In this document: piece after piece, positions 14,876 to 22,364 of the stretch | Numbering within the stretch: the stretch's first letter is position 1 | Layout of the letters: each line of letters opens with the position of its first letter | Source: an uncultured Mailhella sp. | GTDB lineage: Bacteria > Desulfobacterota > Desulfovibrionia > Desulfovibrionales > Desulfovibrionaceae | Direction: 5' to 3' | Assembly: GCA_910577155.1 (NCBI GenBank) | Contig: CAJTMS010000017.1 | Span: 1-25,405 of the forward strand | DNA: 25,405 nt | The notes under the pieces: generated by a model | The model's input: only the letters and a program-made list of their open reading frames with translations | Told to the model about the DNA's origin: nothing | The model's database searches: none | Position numbers and translations under genes: made by a program

Positions 14876-15094
14876 GTGTTAATGTTGCAATAAAATAGTC
14901 AAGCAGATAAACTTACCTGCTTCTTATGGTAAATAATGAAATATTACATGATGATCCGGGGCATTTCCGTATCACTTTCAGATTGTTTTATTGTTACTTT
15001 TTTGGAGAAAATAGTATTCTCTGTATGTAACACCGTTGCAGATTTTGTCTTTTATATTGTTTCTATGTAATTTTAGAGTATTTCTAAAACTATT
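14876..15094. other. Intergenic region with no gene
   Basis: AT-rich; no credible open frame or RNA gene seen on either strand. It contains two partial matches to the IS630 end: GGGGCATTTCCG (about 14958-14969) and TAGAGTATTTCTA (15074-15086, 11 of 13 positions). They may be decayed element ends. Confidence 0.5.
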
Positions 15095-15302
15095 TAGAGA
15101 GGTTCCGGAAATAATTGCAATAAAATTTTATAAGAAAGCTTAAAAAGTTTTGTAAAGGGGGCAGTGAAAGAAACCTTTTCAGCCACCGAAGGCTGCGGAA
15201 ACCTTTTGAGTTAGCAAGTAAGCGAGCCTTACACAAATGAACAGCAGAGATAAAATTTTTCCCCTACATAGAAAAGTCGCAAGATTGATCGGAAATGTTC
15301 TA
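15095..15302. mobile_element. MITE-like relative of the IS630 element
   Basis: About 208 bp with no gene. The left end TAGAGAGGTTCCG (15095-15107) matches the IS630 repeat TAGAGCATTTCCG at 10 of 13 positions. The right end CGGAAATGTTCTA (15290-15302) matches its reverse complement at 12 of 13. Both ends have TA, as expected for this family. The sequence just inside the left end (CCGGAAATAATTGCAATAAA and on) also resembles the IS left end (about 22 of 29). The middle carries a repeated intergenic motif shared with 6178-6230 and a CAGCC/GGCTG mini-hairpin. Confidence 0.6.
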
Positions 15303-15362
15303 GAATAGCTCTTCTATAAAATATTGCTCAGCTCTTATCAGGATTAAGCGTATCTCTTTTGA

Positions 15363-15418
15363 TTTTACATATATTTTACATAACTACTCCTTTTATTTTT
15401 ACAATAGTATTTTATATC
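15363..15418 (+). promoter_or_regulatory. Putative Pho box and promoter of the pst operon
   Basis: TTTTACAT occurs at 15363-15370 and again at 15374-15381, exactly 11 bp apart. TTTTACAA at 15397-15404 is 23 bp further on, so all three lie on about the same helix face. A -10-like TATATC (15413-15418) follows. Direct repeats with 11-bp phasing replacing the -35 are how PhoB/PhoP regulators bind. The operon encodes such a regulator, so autoregulation is likely. Confidence 0.55.
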
Positions 15419-15447
15419 ATTCTCAACCTCAAAAAAAAGGAGTTATT

Positions 15448-16332
15448 ATGAAAATTAAATCAATGTTAACCTGTGGTTTGACAGCAAGCGTATTAACAGG
15501 CTTATTGTCATTTTCGTTTATTGGTTCTGCCTTTGCGGAATGGAAATCTTCTTCCCCTGTTACAGTGCTTTCACGGGAAGAGGGTTCAGGAACACGCGGT
15601 GCGTTTGTGGAACTTTTTGATGTTCTGGGGCTATTCCAGGGAAAGAAAGCAGACCTGACAACAGCAGACGCCCAAATTACCAACAGTACATCTGTCATGC
15701 TAACAACAGTTGCTGGTGATGAATATGCTATAGGCTATATTTCACTTGGCGCTTTGAATGATAAAGTCAAAGCTGTTAAAATAGATAATATTTTGCCAAG
15801 TATTGAGAATATTCAAAATGGTACCTATACCATATCCCGTCCTTTCAATATTGCAGTAAACCCAAAAACACAAAATGCAGCGACAGAAGATTTTATTGCG
15901 TTCATTTTGAGCGCCGAGGGGCAGAAACTTGTGGAAAAAGCAGGGTATATTCCTGCTGCCGGGCAAAAAGAATTTGTCTCAGCAAAGCCTAAAGGAAAAG
16001 CTGTTGTCGGCGGTTCTTCCTCTGTTTCACCTGTAATGGAAAAATTGCTTGAAGCGTATAAACTTGTTAATCCTGACGCAGACCTTGAACTGCAGGTTAC
16101 AGATTCTACAACGGGTATGATTTCTGTAATCAACGGCAATTATGATATTGGTCTTGCCAGCCGTGAGCTTAAGGCTAAAGAACTGGAGCAGGGGTTGAAA
16201 CCCATAGTTATCGCGATAGACGGGATAGCTGTTATAGTCAATAAAAATAACAGGGTAGAATCTCTCTCAAAGGAAGCGGTAAAGTCCATATATTCAGGTG
16301 ATACTAAAACATGGGCAGAGGTTTTAAAATAA
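15448..16332 (+). CDS. pstS: Phosphate-binding protein, PstS-like, permuted domain order
   Basis: 294 residues with a Sec signal (cut near SAFA-EW, about residue 30). It is the periplasmic phosphate receptor that feeds PstCA. The usual PstS motifs are all present but in swapped order. The half with the phosphate loop GSGTRGAF (46-53), TSVMLTTVAGDEYAIGYISLG and YTISRPF comes first. The half with GGSSSVSPVMEKLLEAY (188-204), GLASREL (235-241), AIDGIAVIV (256-264) and IYSGDTKTWAEV (281-292), which opens a classical PstS, comes last. I recall the same order in PstS proteins of Clostridia. The ribosome site AAAGGAG is at a good distance from the ATG. First gene of the phosphate operon; pstC starts at the next base. 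Confidence 0.85.
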   Translation: MKIKSMLTCGLTASVLTGLLSFSFIGSAFAEWKSSSPVTVLSREEGSGTRGAFVELFDVLGLFQGKKADLTTADAQITNSTSVMLTTVAGDEYAIGYISLGALNDKVKAVKIDNILPSIENIQNGTYTISRPFNIAVNPKTQNAATEDFIAFILSAEGQKLVEKAGYIPAAGQKEFVSAKPKGKAVVGGSSSVSPVMEKLLEAYKLVNPDADLELQVTDSTTGMISVINGNYDIGLASRELKAKELEQGLKPIVIAIDGIAVIVNKNNRVESLSKEAVKSIYSGDTKTWAEVLK

Positions 16333-17217
16333 ATGAGACCTCAGGCATGGAATGAAAAAATCATGCGAGGTGTGTTTTTTGCAGCGGCTTCAACTTCGGT
16401 TTTGGTCGTTGCATTTATCTGTATATATCTTTTTCATAACGGCGCACTCGCATTAACAAAAATTGGACTTTGGAATTTCCTTGCAGGCACAGTGTGGCGT
16501 CCGAACATTGAAATTTTTGGCATATTTCCCATGATACTGGGAAGTATTTATGTGACGCTCGGGGCAATTATTGTTGGGGTTCCAACAGGTATTTTAACTG
16601 CTGTTTTTATGGCATTTTACTGTCCGCAAAAATTGTATAGACCTTTGAAAATCGCCACAGATATTTTAGCTGGTATTCCGTCTGTAGTTTATGGTTTTTT
16701 CGGTTTAGTTGTTATTGTGCCTTTGGTGCGTGATTTTGGGCAAGCTTTGGGATTTGGAGGTAATGGCAATAGTATTGTTACCGCTTCACTTTTACTTGGA
16801 ATTATGATTTTGCCTACAATTATCAGTGTAACAGAATCCGCACTGCGTGCTGTTCCAGCTCTTTATTATGAAGGAGCTGTGGCTCTTGGGGCAAGCCATG
16901 AGCAGAGCGTTTTTCATGTTGTTCTGCCTGCTGCGAAATCAGGTGTTCTTGCGGGCATTGTGCTTGGTATTGGCCGTGCGGTCGGAGAAACCATGGCAGT
17001 CATTATGGTTGCAGGAAACCAGGCACGTATTCCAACAGATATTTTTCAAGGTGTACGAACGCTGACGGCAAATGTGGTGATTGAAATGGGCTATGCGGCA
17101 GATTTGCACAGGGAAGCTCTTATTGCCACAGGCGTTGTGTTATTTTGTTTCATATTAATGATTAATCTTGGTCTTGCCTGTATCAACAGGAAAAACATGA
17201 CTAAAAAAGGAAAATGA
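16333..17217 (+). CDS. pstC: Phosphate ABC transporter permease PstC
   Basis: 294 residues, six predicted membrane helices, one half of the inner-membrane channel. Typical motifs: FLAGTVWRPN...FGIFPMILGSIYVTLGAI at the first loop, KIATDILAGIPSVVYGFFGL, and the EAA loop EGAVALGASHEQSVFHVVLPAAKSGVLAGIVLGIGRAVGETMAV that contacts PstB. The start codon directly follows the pstS stop, so translation is probably coupled. Confidence 0.93.
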   Translation: MRPQAWNEKIMRGVFFAAASTSVLVVAFICIYLFHNGALALTKIGLWNFLAGTVWRPNIEIFGIFPMILGSIYVTLGAIIVGVPTGILTAVFMAFYCPQKLYRPLKIATDILAGIPSVVYGFFGLVVIVPLVRDFGQALGFGGNGNSIVTASLLLGIMILPTIISVTESALRAVPALYYEGAVALGASHEQSVFHVVLPAAKSGVLAGIVLGIGRAVGETMAVIMVAGNQARIPTDIFQGVRTLTANVVIEMGYAADLHREALIATGVVLFCFILMINLGLACINRKNMTKKGK

Positions 17218-18077
17218 GAGTTATTATGCGTTCTGTCTGGAAAATTTTTCAACGTTATAAAAATTCACCGGCATCTGTTTTCCTGTGCGTAATGGTATTT
17301 GGCTCTGCTTTATTTACTTTTGGCGTGTTATTGTATCTCATTGCTCATATTGTTGTGCAGGGGCTCCCAGCTCTTACATTTTCAACATTTGCCTGGGAAT
17401 ATAGTTCAGAAAATGCTTCAGTAATGCCAGCTGTTTTTAATACCATTATTATCACAGTTCTTGCTCTTGTCTTTGCCGCGCCTGTTGGGATTTTTTCTGC
17501 CGTTTATCTGGTGGAATATGCTGAAAAAAACAGTAAATTTGTTGAAGCAGTCCGCATTACCACAGTGACACTGGCAGGTATACCTTCTATCATTTATGGT
17601 CTTTTTGGTATGCTTTTTTTTGTTATTCATTGCGGTTTGGGCTTTTCTCTTCTTTCCGGGGCATTGACATTGAGTATGATGATTTTGCCCCTGCTCATTC
17701 GCACGACGGAAGAGGCTCTGCTTGCAGTGCCTGATAGTTATCGGGAAGGAAGTTTTGGGCTTGGGGCAGGAAAACTGCGGACAATTTTTAAAATTATTTT
17801 GCCTGCGTCTGTTCCTGGAATTTTAGCTGGAATTATTCTTGCCATAGGCAGAATAGTGGGAGAAACCGCTGCGTTAATGTATACGGCGGGAACCGTGGCG
17901 CAGTTTCCGCATTCTATCATGAATTCAGGGCGTTCTTTGGCAATTCACATGTTTACCCTCGCCAATGAGGGACTGTATATGAATCAAGCCTATGCCGCAG
18001 CTGTTGTTTTGCTCTTGCTTGTGGTTATTATTAATAGTTTTTCGTATTACCTGGCAAAAAAACTTATTCGTATCTAA
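17214..18077 (+). CDS. pstA: Phosphate ABC transporter permease PstA
   Basis: 287 residues, six predicted membrane helices, the partner of PstC. Motifs: WEYSSENASVMPAVFNTIIIT, VRITTVTLAGIPSIIYGLFG, and the EAA loop YREGSFGLGAGKLRTIFKIILPASVPGILAGIILAIGRIVGETAAL. ATG 17214 overlaps the pstC stop (ATGA), with AAGG just 3 nt upstream; ATG 17226 (four residues later) is an equal candidate. pstB follows after 9 nt. Confidence 0.93.
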   Translation: MRVIMRSVWKIFQRYKNSPASVFLCVMVFGSALFTFGVLLYLIAHIVVQGLPALTFSTFAWEYSSENASVMPAVFNTIIITVLALVFAAPVGIFSAVYLVEYAEKNSKFVEAVRITTVTLAGIPSIIYGLFGMLFFVIHCGLGFSLLSGALTLSMMILPLLIRTTEEALLAVPDSYREGSFGLGAGKLRTIFKIILPASVPGILAGIILAIGRIVGETAALMYTAGTVAQFPHSIMNSGRSLAIHMFTLANEGLYMNQAYAAAVVLLLLVVIINSFSYYLAKKLIRI

Positions 18078-18086
18078 GGAACTTTT

Positions 18087-18836
18087 ATGGATAAAATTAC
18101 CATTAATTCTATTAATCTTTTTTATGATGATTTTCAGGCATTAAAAAATATTAATCTTTGTTTGCCGGCACAAAATATTACAGCTTTTATTGGTCCGTCA
18201 GGCTGTGGAAAGTCTACGCTTCTTAAATCTATAAACAGGATGAACGAGTTAATCCCAGACTGCAAAATTGAGGGAGAAATCCTGCTCGATAATAAAAATG
18301 TGTATACTGAATATGATGTCAATATTCTGCGGAAAAAAGTAGGTATGGTTTTTCAGAAGCCTAATCTTTTTCCCATGAGTATTTATGATAATATTGCCTA
18401 TGGACCAAGAACGCATGGCGTGACAAAAAAAGCAGATTTAGAGGAAATTGTGGTTACTTCGCTGCAAAGAGCCGCTGTTTGGGAGGAAAGCAGGGACAGG
18501 CTGAATAAAAATGCTTTGGGGCTCTCCGGCGGTCAGCAGCAGCGGCTTTGTATTGCAAGGACTTTGGCAGTTAATCCTGAAGTTTTGCTGATGGACGAAC
18601 CAACATCTGCCCTTGACCCTGTTTCTACAGCTAAGATTGAAGATTTACTGATAGAATTAAAAAAACAGTATACTATTGTTATTGTTACTCACAATATGCA
18701 GCAGGCAATGCGTATTTCTGATAATACAGCATTTTTCCTGCTTGGTGAGGTAATTGAGTATAATACAACAAATAAACTCTTTTCTATTCCGCAGGATAAA
18801 AGAACAGAAGATTATATTACAGGGAGATTTGGATAA
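18087..18836 (+). CDS. pstB: Phosphate ABC transporter ATP-binding protein PstB
   Basis: 249 residues, the normal length. ATPase that drives PstCA. Walker A GPSGCGKST (36-44) followed by the PstB-typical LLKSINRMNEL, Q-loop GMVFQKPNLFPMSIYDNIAYG, signature LSGGQQQRLCIAR, Walker B VLLMDEPTSALDP and switch His in IVIVTHNMQQA. The start ATG has AAGGA 6 nt upstream. Its stop overlaps the phoU start by one base. Confidence 0.96.
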   Translation: MDKITINSINLFYDDFQALKNINLCLPAQNITAFIGPSGCGKSTLLKSINRMNELIPDCKIEGEILLDNKNVYTEYDVNILRKKVGMVFQKPNLFPMSIYDNIAYGPRTHGVTKKADLEEIVVTSLQRAAVWEESRDRLNKNALGLSGGQQQRLCIARTLAVNPEVLLMDEPTSALDPVSTAKIEDLLIELKKQYTIVIVTHNMQQAMRISDNTAFFLLGEVIEYNTTNKLFSIPQDKRTEDYITGRFG

Positions 18837-19495
18837 TGCGCAGTAAATTTGAACAAGAACTGAGTGAATTGCATGAATATCTCATTTATATGGGAGAACT
18901 TTGTGAAATTGCCATTTGCAAGGCAACGGCGATTTTGCTGAAAAATGAAAGCTGCAAGGCAAAAACTGTTTATGATGTGGAATCGGAAATTGATGCCATT
19001 GAAAAAGAAATAGAAAATCTCTGTCTGCGGCTTTTACTTCAGCAGCAGCCTGTTGCCAAAGATTTACGGGAAATTTCAGCAGCATTGAAAATCATTACAG
19101 ATATGGAAAGGATTGGTGACCAGGCTGCTGATATTGCAGAAATTATCACGAATGATACGGCGTATAATCATTTTGAATTATCAAAAATTGGGGCAATGAG
19201 CAAATGCGTTATGGCAATGGTTTCTGATTGTGTCACAGCATATGTTAAACATGATTTAGCTTTGACACAGGCAATTATCAAAAAAGATGAGCATGTGGAT
19301 GCATTATTTGAAGAGGTTAAACAAGAACTTATTTTATTTATTAACAAAAATATTGCTGAACAGGGCAAATTAGCTATTGATTTAATTATGGTTGCAAAAT
19401 ATCTTGAACGTATCGGCGACCATGCAACCAACATTGCAGAGTGGGTGGAATTTGCCCTCACGGGGAATCATAAATCATACAGCATTAAGGAATAG
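18836..19495 (+). CDS. phoU: Phosphate signalling regulator PhoU
   Basis: 219 residues, all helical with two similar three-helix halves. Each half carries the family's metal-binding pattern: ITDMERIGDQAADIAE in the first and YLERIGDHATNIAEWVEF in the second. PhoU links the state of the Pst transporter to the PhoR kinase and damps Pho signalling when phosphate is plentiful. The start codon overlaps the pstB stop (TAATG) and the response regulator follows after 3 nt, so all are one operon. Confidence 0.94.
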   Translation: MRSKFEQELSELHEYLIYMGELCEIAICKATAILLKNESCKAKTVYDVESEIDAIEKEIENLCLRLLLQQQPVAKDLREISAALKIITDMERIGDQAADIAEIITNDTAYNHFELSKIGAMSKCVMAMVSDCVTAYVKHDLALTQAIIKKDEHVDALFEEVKQELILFINKNIAEQGKLAIDLIMVAKYLERIGDHATNIAEWVEFALTGNHKSYSIKE

Positions 19496-19498
19496 TCC

Positions 19499-20167
19499 AT
19501 GATTTTTTGTGTGGAAGATGAAGACAATATTCGGGAATTAATCATATATTCTTTGCAGGCAACGGGTTTTGAGGCTTGCGGACTTGCAGGCGGAAAGGAA
19601 CTTTTCCAAGCGCTTGAAAATGGTTTTCCAGAATTAATTTTGCTTGATATCATGCTTCCGGATATTGATGGTTTGGAAATTTTAACAAAATTAAAGAATA
19701 ATCCCAAAACAAAGCATATTCCTGTTATTTTGCTGACAGCCAAAGGCGCAGAATATGATAAAGTCAAAGGTTTGGATTTGGGAGCTGATGATTACATTAC
19801 CAAGCCTTTTGGAATTATGGAGCTTGTGGCAAGAATTAAGGCAGTCCTTCGGCGTATCGGGCAGAAAGATCAGGAACATGGTTTAAGCCTGGGAAATATT
19901 GTTCTTGATTTGGAAAAATATGAAGTGCGAAGCAATGGTGAACCGGTTATTCTTACGCTTAAAGAATTTGAATTATTAAAGAAGCTTATGTCTAATCCTG
20001 AATGTGTTATTTCCCGCAATACTTTGCTTGAGGAAGTTTGGGGCGCAAATTTTTATGGGGAAACACGAACCGTCGATGCGCATATTAAAACCCTTCGTCA
20101 AAAACTTGGGCAGAGTGGAAATCAAATAGAAACCATACGCGGAATAGGCTATAAAATGAGTAAATAG
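19499..20167 (+). CDS. phoB: PhoB/PhoP-type response regulator
   Basis: 222 residues. Receiver domain (1-118): acidic pocket VEDED (5-9), phosphate-accepting Asp50 in LILLDIMLPDIDG, Thr80 in VILLTAKG, Lys102 in DYITKPF. It is followed by an OmpR-type winged helix (about 128-222: LTLKEFELLKKLM, RNTLLEEVWG, RTVDAHIKTLRQKL, IRGIGYKM). When phosphorylated it should bind direct repeats such as those at 15363-15404 and switch on pst. The assignment to PhoB rests on the family plus position inside the pst operon. The ribosome site is weak, as often in coupled genes. Confidence 0.9.
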   Translation: MIFCVEDEDNIRELIIYSLQATGFEACGLAGGKELFQALENGFPELILLDIMLPDIDGLEILTKLKNNPKTKHIPVILLTAKGAEYDKVKGLDLGADDYITKPFGIMELVARIKAVLRRIGQKDQEHGLSLGNIVLDLEKYEVRSNGEPVILTLKEFELLKKLMSNPECVISRNTLLEEVWGANFYGETRTVDAHIKTLRQKLGQSGNQIETIRGIGYKMSK

Positions 20168-20168
20168 T

Positions 20169-21479
20169 ATGAAACTGCAAACAAAAATCCATAAAGGCAT
20201 GCTGCTTTTAATTACTGTAACGCTGCTTATCAGTTACAGTATGTTTACCTATATTATTTATCGTCAGACTGTGAATATGAGTATTCATGAAGTACGTCAG
20301 GAGGCACAGTATATAAAACGTCTTCTTGCCAGTATGGGCAGTGGCTTTTTGCATGCTATTGATATAGGGCTTTTTAATACACGTATCAGTCTTATTAACA
20401 AAGCAGGCAATGTTCTTTATGATTCTAATATGAATATTGATTTTGAAAATCACCTGCTGCGTCCGGAAGTGCAAAAGGCTCTTGAAGGAGAAATAGGCGA
20501 AGATATCAGAATTTCTGAAACTTTTGGAACAAAAATGTTTTATTATGCTGAAATGGTTGATAATAATATTTTACGTGTTGCCAAAAAATTTGATACAGTG
20601 GGTCTGATTGCCTTGCGGATTTTGCCCGTTATTTTGAGTACTGCATGTATTATGTTTATTATTGCCTATATTTTGGTAAAAATCTTAGTAAATAAAATCA
20701 TTGTGCCTATCAATCAAATTAATTTAATTCATCCTCTGGAAAGAAAAAATTATGACGAAATTATGCCTCTTTTAGTCCGTATTGAAAAACAAAATATGGA
20801 AAAAGAAAAAATTGATACCATACGCAAAGAATTTTCTGCCAATGTTTCGCATGAACTGAAAACACCTCTTACATCGATTTCAGGATATGCAGAGCTTATC
20901 AAAGACGGCATTGTGCAAAAAGAAGATATAGAAAATTTTGCCGGGCGTATTTATTTTGAGGCACAGCGGCTTATTGTGCTTATTGATAAAATTATGCTTT
21001 TGTCAAAATTGGACGAAGAAAAACTTGTTTTAGATAAAGAAGAAGTGGATCTCTATCCTTTGCTTTTGGAAATTTGCAACAGATTAAATCCTTTTGCTCT
21101 TGAAAAAAATGTGCAGATTGAACTGACCGGAGAAAATATTAAAATTTCAGGTTTTCGGTATATGTTAGATGAAATGCTGTATAATCTTTGTGAAAATGCA
21201 ATAAAATACAATAAAGAGCATGGAACAGTGAAAATTTGGCTGGGAACAGTTTTAACGGCAAAGAGAATTATTATTGAAGATACGGGAATTGGCATTGATA
21301 AACAAGAACAAGAACGAATTTTTGAGCGCTTTTACCGTGTGGATAAAAGCCATAACAGCAAGATAAGCGGTTCCGGTTTAGGATTAAGTATTGTAAAATA
21401 CGTTGCCCTGCTGCATAATATGCAGATTAAACTTGAAAGTGAACTTGAAAAAGGCACGAAATTTATTTTAGAATTCTAA
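20169..21479 (+). CDS. phoR: PhoR-type sensor histidine kinase
   Basis: 436 residues. Two membrane helices (about 11-31 and 150-175) enclose a small extracytoplasmic region of about 115 residues. Then come a short linker, the H box FSANVSHELKTPLTSISGY (His228), the N box LCENAIKYN, G1 EDTGIGID, F box ERFYRVDKSHN and G2 GSGLGLSIVKYV. No clear PAS domain is visible between the second helix and His228, unlike E. coli PhoR. It is the expected kinase for the regulator one base upstream. The last gene of the operon; it ends 45 nt from the convergent pgeF gene, with no obvious terminator between them. Confidence 0.9.
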   Translation: MKLQTKIHKGMLLLITVTLLISYSMFTYIIYRQTVNMSIHEVRQEAQYIKRLLASMGSGFLHAIDIGLFNTRISLINKAGNVLYDSNMNIDFENHLLRPEVQKALEGEIGEDIRISETFGTKMFYYAEMVDNNILRVAKKFDTVGLIALRILPVILSTACIMFIIAYILVKILVNKIIVPINQINLIHPLERKNYDEIMPLLVRIEKQNMEKEKIDTIRKEFSANVSHELKTPLTSISGYAELIKDGIVQKEDIENFAGRIYFEAQRLIVLIDKIMLLSKLDEEKLVLDKEEVDLYPLLLEICNRLNPFALEKNVQIELTGENIKISGFRYMLDEMLYNLCENAIKYNKEHGTVKIWLGTVLTAKRIIIEDTGIGIDKQEQERIFERFYRVDKSHNSKISGSGLGLSIVKYVALLHNMQIKLESELEKGTKFILEF

Positions 21480-21524
21480 TCGGTATGGCAAGGTGTTCTG
21501 TAGCCGTGTATGGGCTTGTTGTTT

Positions 21525-22256
21525 CTATTCAAACCAGATAATGCTTGCCTGACGGCCTGTTTGATTATTTTCACGATGGGAAAAATATTGTTTGCTCATT
21601 GTTTTGGTACAAAAATCAATGCCATAAATATTTTCCTGCAAAAGTCCTGCCTGTTTGAGCTGATGCCGTGTCAATGTCCATAAATCAAGGGTTTGCGTTT
21701 GAACAGTATACCATTCTTTATAGGCATCGCCCCATTCTGCGGAAAAATTCGTAAATTCTGCTTCTTGTGGTCCCAGACTTGGTCCGCGCACGGCGAATAA
21801 ATCCCTTGCAAGGAGTTTATATTCTTTACAAAATTCTGCAACAGCCTGCAAAATAAAGTCATTCCTGTTGCCGCGCCAGCCCACATGCAGAGCCATAATA
21901 TGCTGTCCTTTTTTATGTGCAAGGAGAATAGGCTGGCAATCTGCTGTTTTAATCAATAAGGCGTGTTTTGCAGAATTGGTTGCAATTCCGTCACCTTCAA
22001 GAGACGCCTTTTCCGCATAAAGGGTTTGTTTCGGAGTAAAATGCAAAATTGAAGAATGAATTTGATGCACTTCCAGAACAGGCATACTCAGTTTTTTAAA
22101 TAAATATTCCCTGTTTTCAAGTATAATTTTATTTTCTTCACCTCGGTCAAAAGCAATACTGCCAAGGGAATTTTCTGTGTTGAAATTCTTGCCGTGAAAA
22201 AGGCAGCGGACATTTTTGATACCGCTGAACTGAAAAAAAAGTAAATTATCAAGCAT
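21525..22256 (-). CDS. pgeF: YfiH/PgeF family protein (DUF152, peptidoglycan editing factor)
   Basis: 243 residues. Metal-site residues of the family: HQIHS (64-68), KTADCQPILL (Cys107) and ALHVGWRGN (His124). Also GPSLGPQEAEF and the C-terminal block FCTKTMSKQYFSHRENNQTG followed by RQASIIWFE. E. coli PgeF edits wrong amino acids out of peptidoglycan precursors; related proteins also act as purine nucleoside hydrolases or phosphorylases, and the older label is laccase-like polyphenol oxidase. Which activity applies here cannot be told. It is encoded convergent to phoR and divergent from argS. Confidence 0.9.
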   Translation of the reverse strand: MLDNLLFFQFSGIKNVRCLFHGKNFNTENSLGSIAFDRGEENKIILENREYLFKKLSMPVLEVHQIHSSILHFTPKQTLYAEKASLEGDGIATNSAKHALLIKTADCQPILLAHKKGQHIMALHVGWRGNRNDFILQAVAEFCKEYKLLARDLFAVRGPSLGPQEAEFTNFSAEWGDAYKEWYTVQTQTLDLWTLTRHQLKQAGLLQENIYGIDFCTKTMSKQYFSHRENNQTGRQASIIWFE

Positions 22257-22286
22257 AACGAACCGGAGAATAGGTAAAAATTTTAT

Positions 22287-22315
22287 TTGCTAAACAAAAG
22301 CATTTTTTATATACT
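22287..22315 (+). promoter_or_regulatory. Likely sigma-70 promoter of argS
   Basis: TTGCTA (22287-22292), a 17-nt spacer and TATACT (22310-22315) are a close match to the sigma-70 pattern, about 50 nt before the argS start in the pgeF-argS divergent gap. Confidence 0.5.
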
Positions 22316-22364
22316 TTATCCTTAACAAATTTTGTAAAAGAATTCAAGAGATAAAGGTTCTGTT

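Noticed and set aside
14822..15447. Small gene or tRNA in the largest gap
   Set aside because: No frame with a ribosome site and protein-like composition, and no cloverleaf; the gap is explained by a terminator, element remnants and the pst promoter.
21480..21524. Bidirectional terminator between phoR and pgeF
   Set aside because: No stable stem with a T-tract could be found in this 45-nt gap.
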